Source: Nitrosomonadales bacterium
Lineage (GTDB): Bacteria > Pseudomonadota > Gammaproteobacteria > Burkholderiales > Gallionellaceae
Direction: 5' to 3'
DNA: 13,240 bases
Assembly (NCBI GenBank): GCA_016218465.1
Contig: JACREA010000233.1
Location: forward strand, 1 to 13,240
Shown here one piece after another: positions 8,125 to 13,240 of this stretch. Numbering within the stretch: the first letter of the stretch is position 1; every line of letters begins with the position of its first letter. Below the pieces are notes generated by a model that saw only the letters and a list, made by a program, of their open reading frames with translations, ran no database searches and was not told the DNA's origin. A program made the translations under genes and the position numbers.

Positions 8125-9015
8125 TTACGTGCGGTGTTCGCGCTTGTAAGCGCTTTCCATCCATTTCCTGATACGGTTGGCATCGCCAATACGGGTGCGT
8201 TTCCCCCATGAATTCAGCAGCACGATGATCACGGGGCGCTGATTAATTTTTGCCTCCATCACCAGACACAGTCCCGCCTCGCTGATGAAGCCGGTCTTGC
8301 TCACGCCGATATCCCACGAGGCGCTCCTGACCAATGGATTGGTGTTGCTGAAGCGCATTGCCCGCCCGCCCAGGTTATCCACGGAAACTACTGCAGCAGT
8401 ACTATATTGCTGGATCAAAGAGTAGTTGCGCGCAGCGGCAACCATCTTGACCAAATCATGTGCGGTAGAAACGTTGTCCCTGCTTAATCCGGTGGGATCG
8501 TAAAATCTGGTGTTCTGCATACCCAGTTCACGCGCCTTGGTATTCATGGCTGCCACTGCGGCGGCCGTGCCGCCCGGATAACTTTTCGCCAGAGCCAGTG
8601 CTGCGCGGTTCTCCGAGGCCATCAACGCCATCTTGAGCAACTCGCTGCGGGTGAACGTCATGCCGATGCTCAGCCTTGAGCGCGACCTTTTGCGCGTGCC
8701 CGAATCATCCTCCGCCACGCTCACGGCTTCGTCCATGGGCAGTTGTGCATCAAGCACCACCATCGCAGTCATCAGTTTGGTAATGGAGGCTATCGGCGCG
8801 ACCAATCCCCCGTTTTTGTTGAGCAGCGGTTGCAGGGTTTGCTCATCAACAATCAGCGCAATATGGGAACGCACTTGCGGTAACGGAACTTTGCTTGATG
8901 CGTGCACCGGCAACACGTTGTCCGGCTTGAAATGGACTCGGTCGGCTTCAGCATGTGCAACGTGTGCTGCCAGCGCGCATCCGAACAACATAAACAACCC
9001 AAGCCTCTTGTACAT
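8125..9015 (-). CDS. pbpG: D-alanyl-D-alanine endopeptidase, PBP7/8 type
   Basis: This is a low-molecular-weight penicillin-binding protein of the S11 serine peptidase family, acting in the periplasm on D-Ala-meso-DAP cross-links of peptidoglycan. All three active-site motifs are visible, numbered from the ATG at 9015: SITK at 77-80 with nucleophile Ser77, SEN at 134-136, and KTG at 240-242. A signal peptide covers about 1-23 (LGLFMLFGCALAAHVAHA). The 296-residue length and the end soon after the KTG domain fit PbpG rather than DacA/DacC, which carry a further C-terminal domain and an amphipathic anchor. An in-frame ATG at 9030 would add MKGWV, but it has no Shine-Dalgarno sequence, while AAAGG sits 7 bases before the ATG at 9015. 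The ABC transporter gene ends 60 bases upstream, so the two may be cotranscribed. Confidence 0.92.
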   Translation of the reverse strand: MYKRLGLFMLFGCALAAHVAHAEADRVHFKPDNVLPVHASSKVPLPQVRSHIALIVDEQTLQPLLNKNGGLVAPIASITKLMTAMVVLDAQLPMDEAVSVAEDDSGTRKRSRSRLSIGMTFTRSELLKMALMASENRAALALAKSYPGGTAAAVAAMNTKARELGMQNTRFYDPTGLSRDNVSTAHDLVKMVAAARNYSLIQQYSTAAVVSVDNLGGRAMRFSNTNPLVRSASWDIGVSKTGFISEAGLCLVMEAKINQRPVIIVLLNSWGKRTRIGDANRIRKWMESAYKREHRT

Positions 9016-9022
9016 TACCCAG

Positions 9023-9027
9023 CCTTT
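9023..9027 (-). promoter_or_regulatory. Ribosome binding site deciding the pbpG start
   Basis: AAAGG lies 7 bases before the ATG at 9015, inside the coding sequence that would result from the alternative ATG at 9030. The upstream ATG has only TAAATCGCGCCG before it. This favours the shorter product, whose signal peptide then begins with the usual short positively charged N region (MYKRLG). Confidence 0.6.
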
Positions 9028-9075
9028 CATCGGCGCGATTTAACGTTGCGAAGCATAACTCATATTCAATATAAA

Positions 9076-10866
9076 TCAACTAACAGGGTGCGATTGCTCT
9101 TCCTGTTTCTGAAGATTCCACATTTGCGCATAAAGCCTGTTCAGAGCAAGCAATTCGCGATGCGAGCCTCGCTCGACGATGCGCCCCTTGTCCATTACCA
9201 GTATCTGGTCGGCGTCTATGACTGTGGATAAGCGGTGCGCGATGACCAATGTAGTACGGTCTTGTGCGATTGCGCGCAACTCTGCCTGAATCGCTTTTTC
9301 AGATTTCGAATCGAGCGCGGAAGTCGCTTCATCGAAAATCAATATTGCCGGGTTTTTCAGAATGGCGCGTGCAATCGCGACACGCTGCTTCTCGCCGCCT
9401 GACAACTTCAGGCCACGCTCGCCTACCATGCTTTCATAGCCCAGCGGCAATGACTCGATGAATTCATGGATGTGCGCGGCCTGTGCGGCGGCAATGATGT
9501 CCTCCCGCGTTGCAGCGGGACGGCCATAGGCGATATTGTAATAAATCGTATCGTTGAACAGCACGGTATCCTGCGGCACGATGCCAATCGCCGCGCGCAG
9601 GCTGCTTTGTGTCACCTCGCGGACATCCTGTCCGTTGATGAGTATGCGACCCTGCTGCACATCATAGAAACGAAACAGTAGCCGCGACAGCGTCGACTTT
9701 CCCGCGCCGCTTGATCCGACCACCGCTACGGTATGCCCCTCTGGAATTGCAAAGTCCACATCAAACAGGATCTGCCGTTCCGGCGCATAACCGAAACTGA
9801 CCCGCGCGAATCGAACTTCGGCCATGCCAACCTGCAAGATTTGCGCATCGGGTTTGTCGGCGATTTCGCGATGTTCGTGCAGCAGGCTGAACATTTTTTC
9901 CATGTCCGCCAGGGCGTGGCGGATTTCGCGATACACGAAACCGAGAAAATGCAGCGGCATGTACAGCTGGATCATGAACACGTTGACCAGCACCAGGTCA
10001 CCCAGCGTCATTGTTCCCTTTACCACTTCATCAGCCGCCAGCAGCATCAGCGCGGTGATCCCGGTGGCGACGATAAAGCTCTGCCCTGCATTCAGGTAGG
10101 CCAGCGAGGTGGTATTGCGCACCGCCGCAATCTCCCAGTGTTGCATATTCTCGTCATAACGCCGTGCTTCATACTGCTCGTTGCCGAAATATTTCACCGT
10201 TTCATAATTCAGCAGGCTGTCAATGGCGCGGCTGTTCGCCTTGGAATCCAGGTCGTTCATCGAACGGCGCACCACCATGCGCCACTCGGTGACGAACAAC
10301 GTAAATGCGATGTAAACCAGCAGAGTGACAAAAGTAATCACCGCGAACCACACGTTGTATTTACTGAACAGAATTGCGGCAACGAGGCCGATCTCCAGCA
10401 AAGTGGGCAGGATATTGAACAGCATGAAGTTCAGCAGAAAGCCGATGCCGCGCGTGCCGCGCTCGATGTCGCGCGACACACCGCCGGTTTGCCGTTCGAG
10501 ATGGAAGCGCAGGCTCAGGCTGTGCAAATGCTCAAACACTTGTAGCGCCACGCGCCGGATCGCGCGCTGCGTCACCTTGGCGAACACCGCATCGCGCAAT
10601 TCGCTGAACAGCGTGCTGAACATGCGCAGCACCCCATAGCCGATGACCAGAAACACCGGCACCGCCAGCACCGCATGAGATTTATCCATCGCATCGATAA
10701 TTTCCTTGAGCACCAGCGGGACGGACACGTTGGCGAGCTTGGAAAATACCAGCAAACTCAGCGCGATGAACACACGCCACTTGAATTCCAGAAGGTAAGG
10801 CAGCAAGGATCGTATCGTCTGCCAATCGGCGCGGTTTTCTTTATTTGAAATCGGGGAGGGGGACAT
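9076..10866 (-). CDS. Atm1-type ABC exporter, fused permease and ATPase
   Basis: This is an inner-membrane half-transporter of the ABCB7/HMT1/Atm1 group, which as homodimers export glutathione-linked or related sulfur compounds and confer metal tolerance in bacteria. From the ATG at 10866 it has 596 residues. The six-helix permease covers about 28-320 and carries the Atm1-like stretch YETVKYFGNE (221-230) and NTTSLAYLNAGQS (251-263). The nucleotide-binding domain covers about 345-580 with Walker A GSSGAGKST (384-392), the Q loop around Gln432, signature LSGGEKQR (488-495), Walker B ILIFDEATSALD (508-519) and the switch His544. All ATPase motifs are intact. A TTG at 10881 would add 5 residues; neither start has a good Shine-Dalgarno sequence, and the ATG fits the predicted transcription start better. 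A lipid exporter such as MsbA is less likely because of the Atm1 motifs. The exact substrate is unknown. Confidence 0.9.
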   Translation of the reverse strand: MSPSPISNKENRADWQTIRSLLPYLLEFKWRVFIALSLLVFSKLANVSVPLVLKEIIDAMDKSHAVLAVPVFLVIGYGVLRMFSTLFSELRDAVFAKVTQRAIRRVALQVFEHLHSLSLRFHLERQTGGVSRDIERGTRGIGFLLNFMLFNILPTLLEIGLVAAILFSKYNVWFAVITFVTLLVYIAFTLFVTEWRMVVRRSMNDLDSKANSRAIDSLLNYETVKYFGNEQYEARRYDENMQHWEIAAVRNTTSLAYLNAGQSFIVATGITALMLLAADEVVKGTMTLGDLVLVNVFMIQLYMPLHFLGFVYREIRHALADMEKMFSLLHEHREIADKPDAQILQVGMAEVRFARVSFGYAPERQILFDVDFAIPEGHTVAVVGSSGAGKSTLSRLLFRFYDVQQGRILINGQDVREVTQSSLRAAIGIVPQDTVLFNDTIYYNIAYGRPAATREDIIAAAQAAHIHEFIESLPLGYESMVGERGLKLSGGEKQRVAIARAILKNPAILIFDEATSALDSKSEKAIQAELRAIAQDRTTLVIAHRLSTVIDADQILVMDKGRIVERGSHRELLALNRLYAQMWNLQKQEEQSHPVS

Positions 10867-10893
10867 ATGGGGTGACAGCAATGACCAGCGGCA

Positions 10894-10899
10894 ATTATA
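10894..10899 (-). promoter_or_regulatory. Perfect -10 hexamer ahead of the ABC exporter
   Basis: TATAAT reads on the minus strand from 10899 to 10894, 28 bases before the ATG at 10866. No good -35 box is seen 16-18 bases upstream (TAACTA at 17). Transcription would begin near 10887, which leaves about 20 bases of leader to the ATG but only about 6 to the TTG at 10881. It would let the exporter be expressed separately from hemF. Confidence 0.4.
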
Positions 10900-10931
10900 G
10901 CCGCGCGTACCGGTAATAGTTAGCGTTCCGG

Positions 10932-11846
10932 CTATACCCAGTCTTTGGGCACCAAAAATTCTTCATAAAGCCTCGCTTCCGGCGTGCCTTTTTCGGGATG
11001 CCAGTCATAGCGCCATTTCACCAGCGGCGGCATCGATAGCAAAATGGATTCGGTGCGCCCGTTGGTTTGCAGGCCGAAGATCGTGCCTCGGTCGATCACC
11101 AGATTGAATTCCACATAGCGCCCGCGCCGGTAGAGTTAAAAGTTGCGTTCGCGCTCGCTGCAGGGCGTATCCTTGCGGCGTTCCAGGATCGGCATATAGG
11201 CGGACAGGAAATGATCGCCTACGCTTTGCTGGATGGCAAACGCGGTTGCGAAATCCGGTTCGGAAAGATCGTCGAAAAAGATGCCGCCGATGCCGCGCTG
11301 CTCCTGACGGTGTTTGAGATAGAAATAATCGTCGCACCACTTTTTATATTTTGGGTAGAGGCCATCGCCGAACGGTGCGAGCGAGTTCCTGCAGGCCTGA
11401 TGAAAATGCACCGCGTCTTCCGCAAAGCCGTAATACGGCGTCAAATCCATGCTGCCGCCGAACCAGAACACCGGCGCTTCGCCGTCCTTCATCGCCACGA
11501 ACATGCGCACATTGGCATGGACAGTGGGCGCGTAGGGATTGCGCGGGTGCAGCACCAGCGACACCCCCAGCGCCTCCCAGCGGCGGCCAGCCAGTTCCGG
11601 GCGATGCGCGGTTGCGGAAGGCGGCATCTTGTCGCCCGTCACATGCGAGAACGCAACTCCTCCGCGCTCGAGCACGTTGCCTTCCTCGAGGATGCAGCTT
11701 ATGCCGCCACCCGCGCTGATACCTGTTCTATCCGGTGGCCTATCCCAACTGTCGCGGCGGAATTGTTTTCCGTCCACCTGCTCCAGTCGCGCGACGATGC
11801 GGTCTTGCAGTTTGATGAGATAATTTTTGACGGCTGCGCTATCCAT
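10932..11846 (-). pseudogene. hemF: Oxygen-dependent coproporphyrinogen III oxidase, interrupted by an in-frame stop
   Basis: HemF catalyses the oxygen-dependent oxidative decarboxylation of coproporphyrinogen III to protoporphyrinogen IX in haem synthesis. The 305-codon region matches HemF end to end: FSHVTGDKMP and SATAHRPELAG in the first third, HPRNPYAPTVHANVRMF, FGGSMDLTPYYGF, and RGIGGIFFDDLSEPDF. After SERERNF (to residue 236) a TAA at 11138-11136 replaces the codon for the Gln of the family motif ERNFQLYRRGRYVEFN. Reading continues in the same frame through LYRRGRYVEFNLV, DRGTIFGLQTNGRTESILLS and LVPKDWV to a TAG at 10934. One transition (CAA to TAA) explains everything; there is no frameshift or other stop. 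The 236-residue product would lack a highly conserved segment, so it is probably inactive. GGAG 5 bases before the ATG gives a good start. Alternatives are a sequencing error or readthrough. Confidence 0.9.
11136..11138 (-). other. Premature TAA stop codon within hemF
   Basis: On the minus strand the codons run AAC TTT TAA CTC TAC CGG. HemF proteins have Gln at the TAA position, so the original codon was most likely CAA. The changed base is 11138, A on the plus strand where G would be expected. Confidence 0.9.
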
Positions 11847-11866
11847 TTTTGCTCCGTTGGTTCGTC

Positions 11867-11886
11867 ATTCCCGCGCAGGCGGGAAT
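11867..11886. repeat. dRS3-like 20-bp palindrome, left copy
   Basis: It fits ATTCCC-N8-GGGAAT exactly, with an 8-bp stem ATTCCCGC/GCGGGAAT and a GCAG loop. This is the published pattern of neisserial dRS3 repeats, which are known as insertion sites for filamentous Nf prophages in Neisseria. No phage gene is present here. Confidence 0.8.
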
Positions 11887-11890
11887 CCAG

Positions 11891-11941
11891 TAAACAAAGA
11901 AACCCGCGTAGCGGACAAGCTCAGATATGTTTCGCTACGCG
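11891..11941 (-). terminator. Internal hairpin of the repeat element, terminator-like on the minus strand
   Basis: CGCGTAGCG at 11905-11913 pairs with CGCTACGCG at 11933-11941 around a 19-base loop. In the direction of purD-tsaC-hemF transcription the second arm is followed by a T-rich run (GGTTTCTTTGTTT, down to about 11891). This could end or weaken transcription entering hemF; the long loop makes that uncertain. Confidence 0.3.
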
Positions 11942-11961
11942 AGAATTATTCTTTCGGCTGG

Positions 11962-11981
11962 ATTCCCGCCTGCGCGGGAAT
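11962..11981. repeat. dRS3-like 20-bp palindrome, right copy
   Basis: This is the exact reverse complement of the copy at 11867-11886, again ATTCCC-N8-GGGAAT with an 8-bp stem and a 4-base loop (CTGC). It lies 19 bases from the tsaC stop codon side of the gap. Confidence 0.8.
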
Positions 11982-11995
11982 GACGGATTATGGAA

Positions 11996-12553
11996 TTACT
12001 CGCGAATGATTCTACCACTCGCCCACGCCTGTATCGTGGAAGGCTTCTTGCGCTCGCCCACGTGTCCCGGCAACACCCATACCTTGCGCCCGAACATATG
12101 CTGACATTGCGCGTACGTTTTGGCGGGACGCTGGCCGCTGAGATTGGCGCTGGTGGAAACCAGCGCGCTGTTTACGCCCCGGCAGAGCTGAGCGACAAGC
12201 CGATGCACGGTAATGCGCACTGCCAGCGTGTCATGCGAACCGCGCAGCCAACGCGGCGTGGAATGATGAGCCGGCATGAGGTAAGTAATCGCTTGCGCGC
12301 CCGCAGAGGCTAGCCGATGTTGTTCATCCGGCGTGAGCGGTTGCAGATAACGCGCCACTTGCTGGTAGCTTGATGCAATGACTATCAGCCCCTTGCGCTG
12401 CGGGCGCTGCTTGAGTTTGAGCAGGCGCAGCACGGCAGCCCGGTTGTCCGGGTCGCAGCCCAGTCCATAGCAGGATTCGGTGGGATAGGCGATCAGTCCG
12501 CCGCGCCTGAGGTGTGCGGCAATGCGGCGATACGATGCGCTATGGCGGAACAA
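11996..12553 (-). CDS. tsaC: L-threonylcarbamoyladenylate synthase, TsaC/YrdC type
   Basis: TsaC makes threonylcarbamoyl-AMP from threonine, bicarbonate and ATP, the first step of the t6A modification at position 37 of ANN-decoding tRNAs; cytoplasmic. The 185 residues fit the short TsaC form, without the extra C-terminal domain of Sua5. Motifs seen: IAYPTESCYGLGCDP (21-35), KQRPQRKGLIVI (48-59), LRGSHDTLAVRI (103-114) and the substrate-pocket motif STSANLSG (133-140), followed by KPSTI (170-174). The start is a TTG at 12553-12551, directly after the TAA of purD with no spacer. AGGAAG 3-8 bases before it supports that choice, and no ATG or GTG lies between it and the conserved core. Translation is probably coupled to purD. 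A repeat element separates it from hemF downstream. Confidence 0.93.
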   Translation of the reverse strand: MFRHSASYRRIAAHLRRGGLIAYPTESCYGLGCDPDNRAAVLRLLKLKQRPQRKGLIVIASSYQQVARYLQPLTPDEQHRLASAGAQAITYLMPAHHSTPRWLRGSHDTLAVRITVHRLVAQLCRGVNSALVSTSANLSGQRPAKTYAQCQHMFGRKVWVLPGHVGERKKPSTIQAWASGRIIRE

Positions 12554-13240
12554 TTACTTCCTGTGGGCAATCGCACGATGGCCGATATCGCGACGCATCT
12601 GGCATCCGTCGAAATGAATGCTGTCTGCGATTTCATAGGCGCTTTGCTGTGCCATCTTTACCATGGTGCCCAGCGCAGTAACGCACAGCACGCGTCCGCC
12701 GTTGGTGACTACCTTGCCATCCTTCATTGTCGTGCCTGCGTGGAATACATGCGCATCTTCCAGTTTCTTCGGCAGCCCGGTGATGACATCGCCCTTGCGC
12801 GGAGCTTCGGGGTAATTCGCTGCTGCCATCACCACGCCCAATGCGGTGCGCCGGTCCCATTCCGCTTCCACTTTGTCGAGTGTTCCGTTGATGGCGTGTT
12901 CGACTATCACCGATAAATCGCTTTTCAGGCGCAGCATGATCGGTTGGGTTTCCGGGTCGCCCATGCGGCAGTTGAATTCCAGCACCTTGATGCCGCCCTG
13001 CGGGTCGATCATCAGGCCTGCATACAGGAAACCGGTGTAAGTGATGCCTTCTTTTTCCATACCGCGCACGACCGGTTGGATCACCTCGCGTAGCACGCGT
13101 GCATGCATTTGCGGAGTGACGATGGGGGCAGGGGAATATGCGCCCATACCGCCGGTATTAGGGCCTCTATCGTCATCAAATACCCTTTTGTGGTCTTGAC
13201 TCGGCGCCAAACAGACAAAATCTGTCCCGTCGCTGACAAC
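12554..13240 (-). CDS. purD: Phosphoribosylamine-glycine ligase (GAR synthetase), C-terminal part, cut by the window edge
   Basis: PurD joins 5-phosphoribosylamine and glycine with ATP to give glycinamide ribonucleotide, the second step of purine synthesis; cytoplasmic, ATP-grasp fold. The reading frame is open to the last base of the window, so 228 codons plus stop are visible and about 200 N-terminal residues lie outside. Seen in order, numbered from the edge: SQDHKRVFDDDRGPNTGGMG (14-33), the metal-binding ATP-grasp motif LEFNCRMGDPETQP (87-100), and the PurD C-terminal domain with GGRVLCVTALG and ending DGCQMRRDIGHRAI. An internal ATG at 13210 precedes APSQDHKRV but falls within the conserved domain, so it is not the start. 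No frameshift or missing residue is seen. The TAA is directly followed by the tsaC start. Confidence 0.96.
   Translation of the reverse strand, partial: VVSDGTDFVCLAPSQDHKRVFDDDRGPNTGGMGAYSPAPIVTPQMHARVLREVIQPVVRGMEKEGITYTGFLYAGLMIDPQGGIKVLEFNCRMGDPETQPIMLRLKSDLSVIVEHAINGTLDKVEAEWDRRTALGVVMAAANYPEAPRKGDVITGLPKKLEDAHVFHAGTTMKDGKVVTNGGRVLCVTALGTMVKMAQQSAYEIADSIHFDGCQMRRDIGHRAIAHRK
12557..12562 (-). promoter_or_regulatory. Ribosome binding site for tsaC inside the purD 3' end
   Basis: AGGAAG lies in the last codons of purD, with 3 bases (the purD TAA) between its last G and the TTG; the AGGA core is 5 bases from the start. It supports use of the non-ATG start and coupling of the two genes. Confidence 0.55.

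Larger units (their letters stand above)
11863..11985. repeat. 123-bp NIME-like element with perfect 28-bp terminal inverted repeats
   Basis: The left arm at 11863-11890 starts CGTCATTCCCGC and the right arm at 11958-11985 is its exact reverse complement over all 28 bases. The match ends at both flanks and on the inner side. The 67-bp interior carries a further 9-bp inverted repeat. The layout, a short core between two inverted palindromes, is that of neisserial intergenic mosaic elements (RS repeat flanked by dRS3). It has no coding capacity and no clear target-site duplication. It fills most of the 149-base gap between tsaC and hemF, from 10 bases beyond the tsaC stop to 16 bases before the hemF start. 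Confidence 0.88.

Noticed and set aside
9733..10545. Plus-strand open frame of 270 codons opposite the ABC exporter
   Set aside because: It is a His/Gln-rich shadow of a conserved transporter with all motifs intact; no family likeness.
10932..11114. hemF 3' part as an independent small gene starting at GTG 11114
   Set aside because: The sequence is simply the continuation of HemF after the premature stop, and no Shine-Dalgarno sequence precedes the GTG.
11136..11138. Programmed recoding or selenocysteine-like reading of the hemF stop
   Set aside because: The codon is TAA, not TGA; most genes in the window end in TAA, and no recoding structure is apparent beside it.
11067..12104. Long plus-strand open frame of 345 codons opposite hemF
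   Set aside because: It lies antisense to a clear hemF sequence, has no recognisable domain, runs through the repeat element and is explained by high GC content.

Overview
The window reads as a chromosomal segment of a betaproteobacterium. The UbiD, HemF and PurD sequences are close to the proteobacterial forms, and a purD-hemF neighbourhood is common in Betaproteobacteria. The mix of a GC-richer housekeeping part, a CHASE2 cyclase and NIME-like palindromes would fit Nitrosomonadales/Gallionellaceae-type bacteria, but that placement is an inference. Only ubiD at the left edge is on the plus strand; everything else is on the minus strand, so transcription runs from right to left from about 13240 down to 1540.

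Layout: (1) 4-1467, ubiD (ubiquinone biosynthesis), convergent with the rest. (2) 1540-7937, a four-gene minus-strand cassette. In transcription order it holds a CHASE2-type membrane adenylate cyclase with a TPR-like tail; a 1098-residue exported protein with NHL repeats, two FN3 domains, a CARDB-like domain and a transglutaminase-like domain; a small TPR protein; and a small exported protein with one TPR-like unit. Gaps are 60-81 bases, so it looks like one operon. It is the least ordinary part of the window, and I know of no experimentally defined system with this composition. (3) 8125-10866, a penicillin-binding protein 7-type D,D-endopeptidase (pbpG) and an Atm1-type ABC exporter. (4) 10932-13240, hemF, tsaC and the 3' two-thirds or so of purD-like coding sequence. 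Here tsaC starts on a TTG immediately after the purD stop codon.

Two anomalies sit together in the last block. hemF is interrupted by a single in-frame TAA where the family has Gln, with the remaining 67 codons intact behind it. The tsaC-hemF gap is almost filled by a 123-bp element with perfect 28-bp terminal inverted repeats. Each arm contains a 20-bp palindrome matching the neisserial dRS3 pattern ATTCCC-N8-GGGAAT, so the unit resembles a neisserial intergenic mosaic element (NIME).

No tRNA, rRNA, CRISPR array, transposase or phage gene was recognised. No gene-free stretch exceeds 300 bases; the longest are 7938-8124 and 11847-11995.
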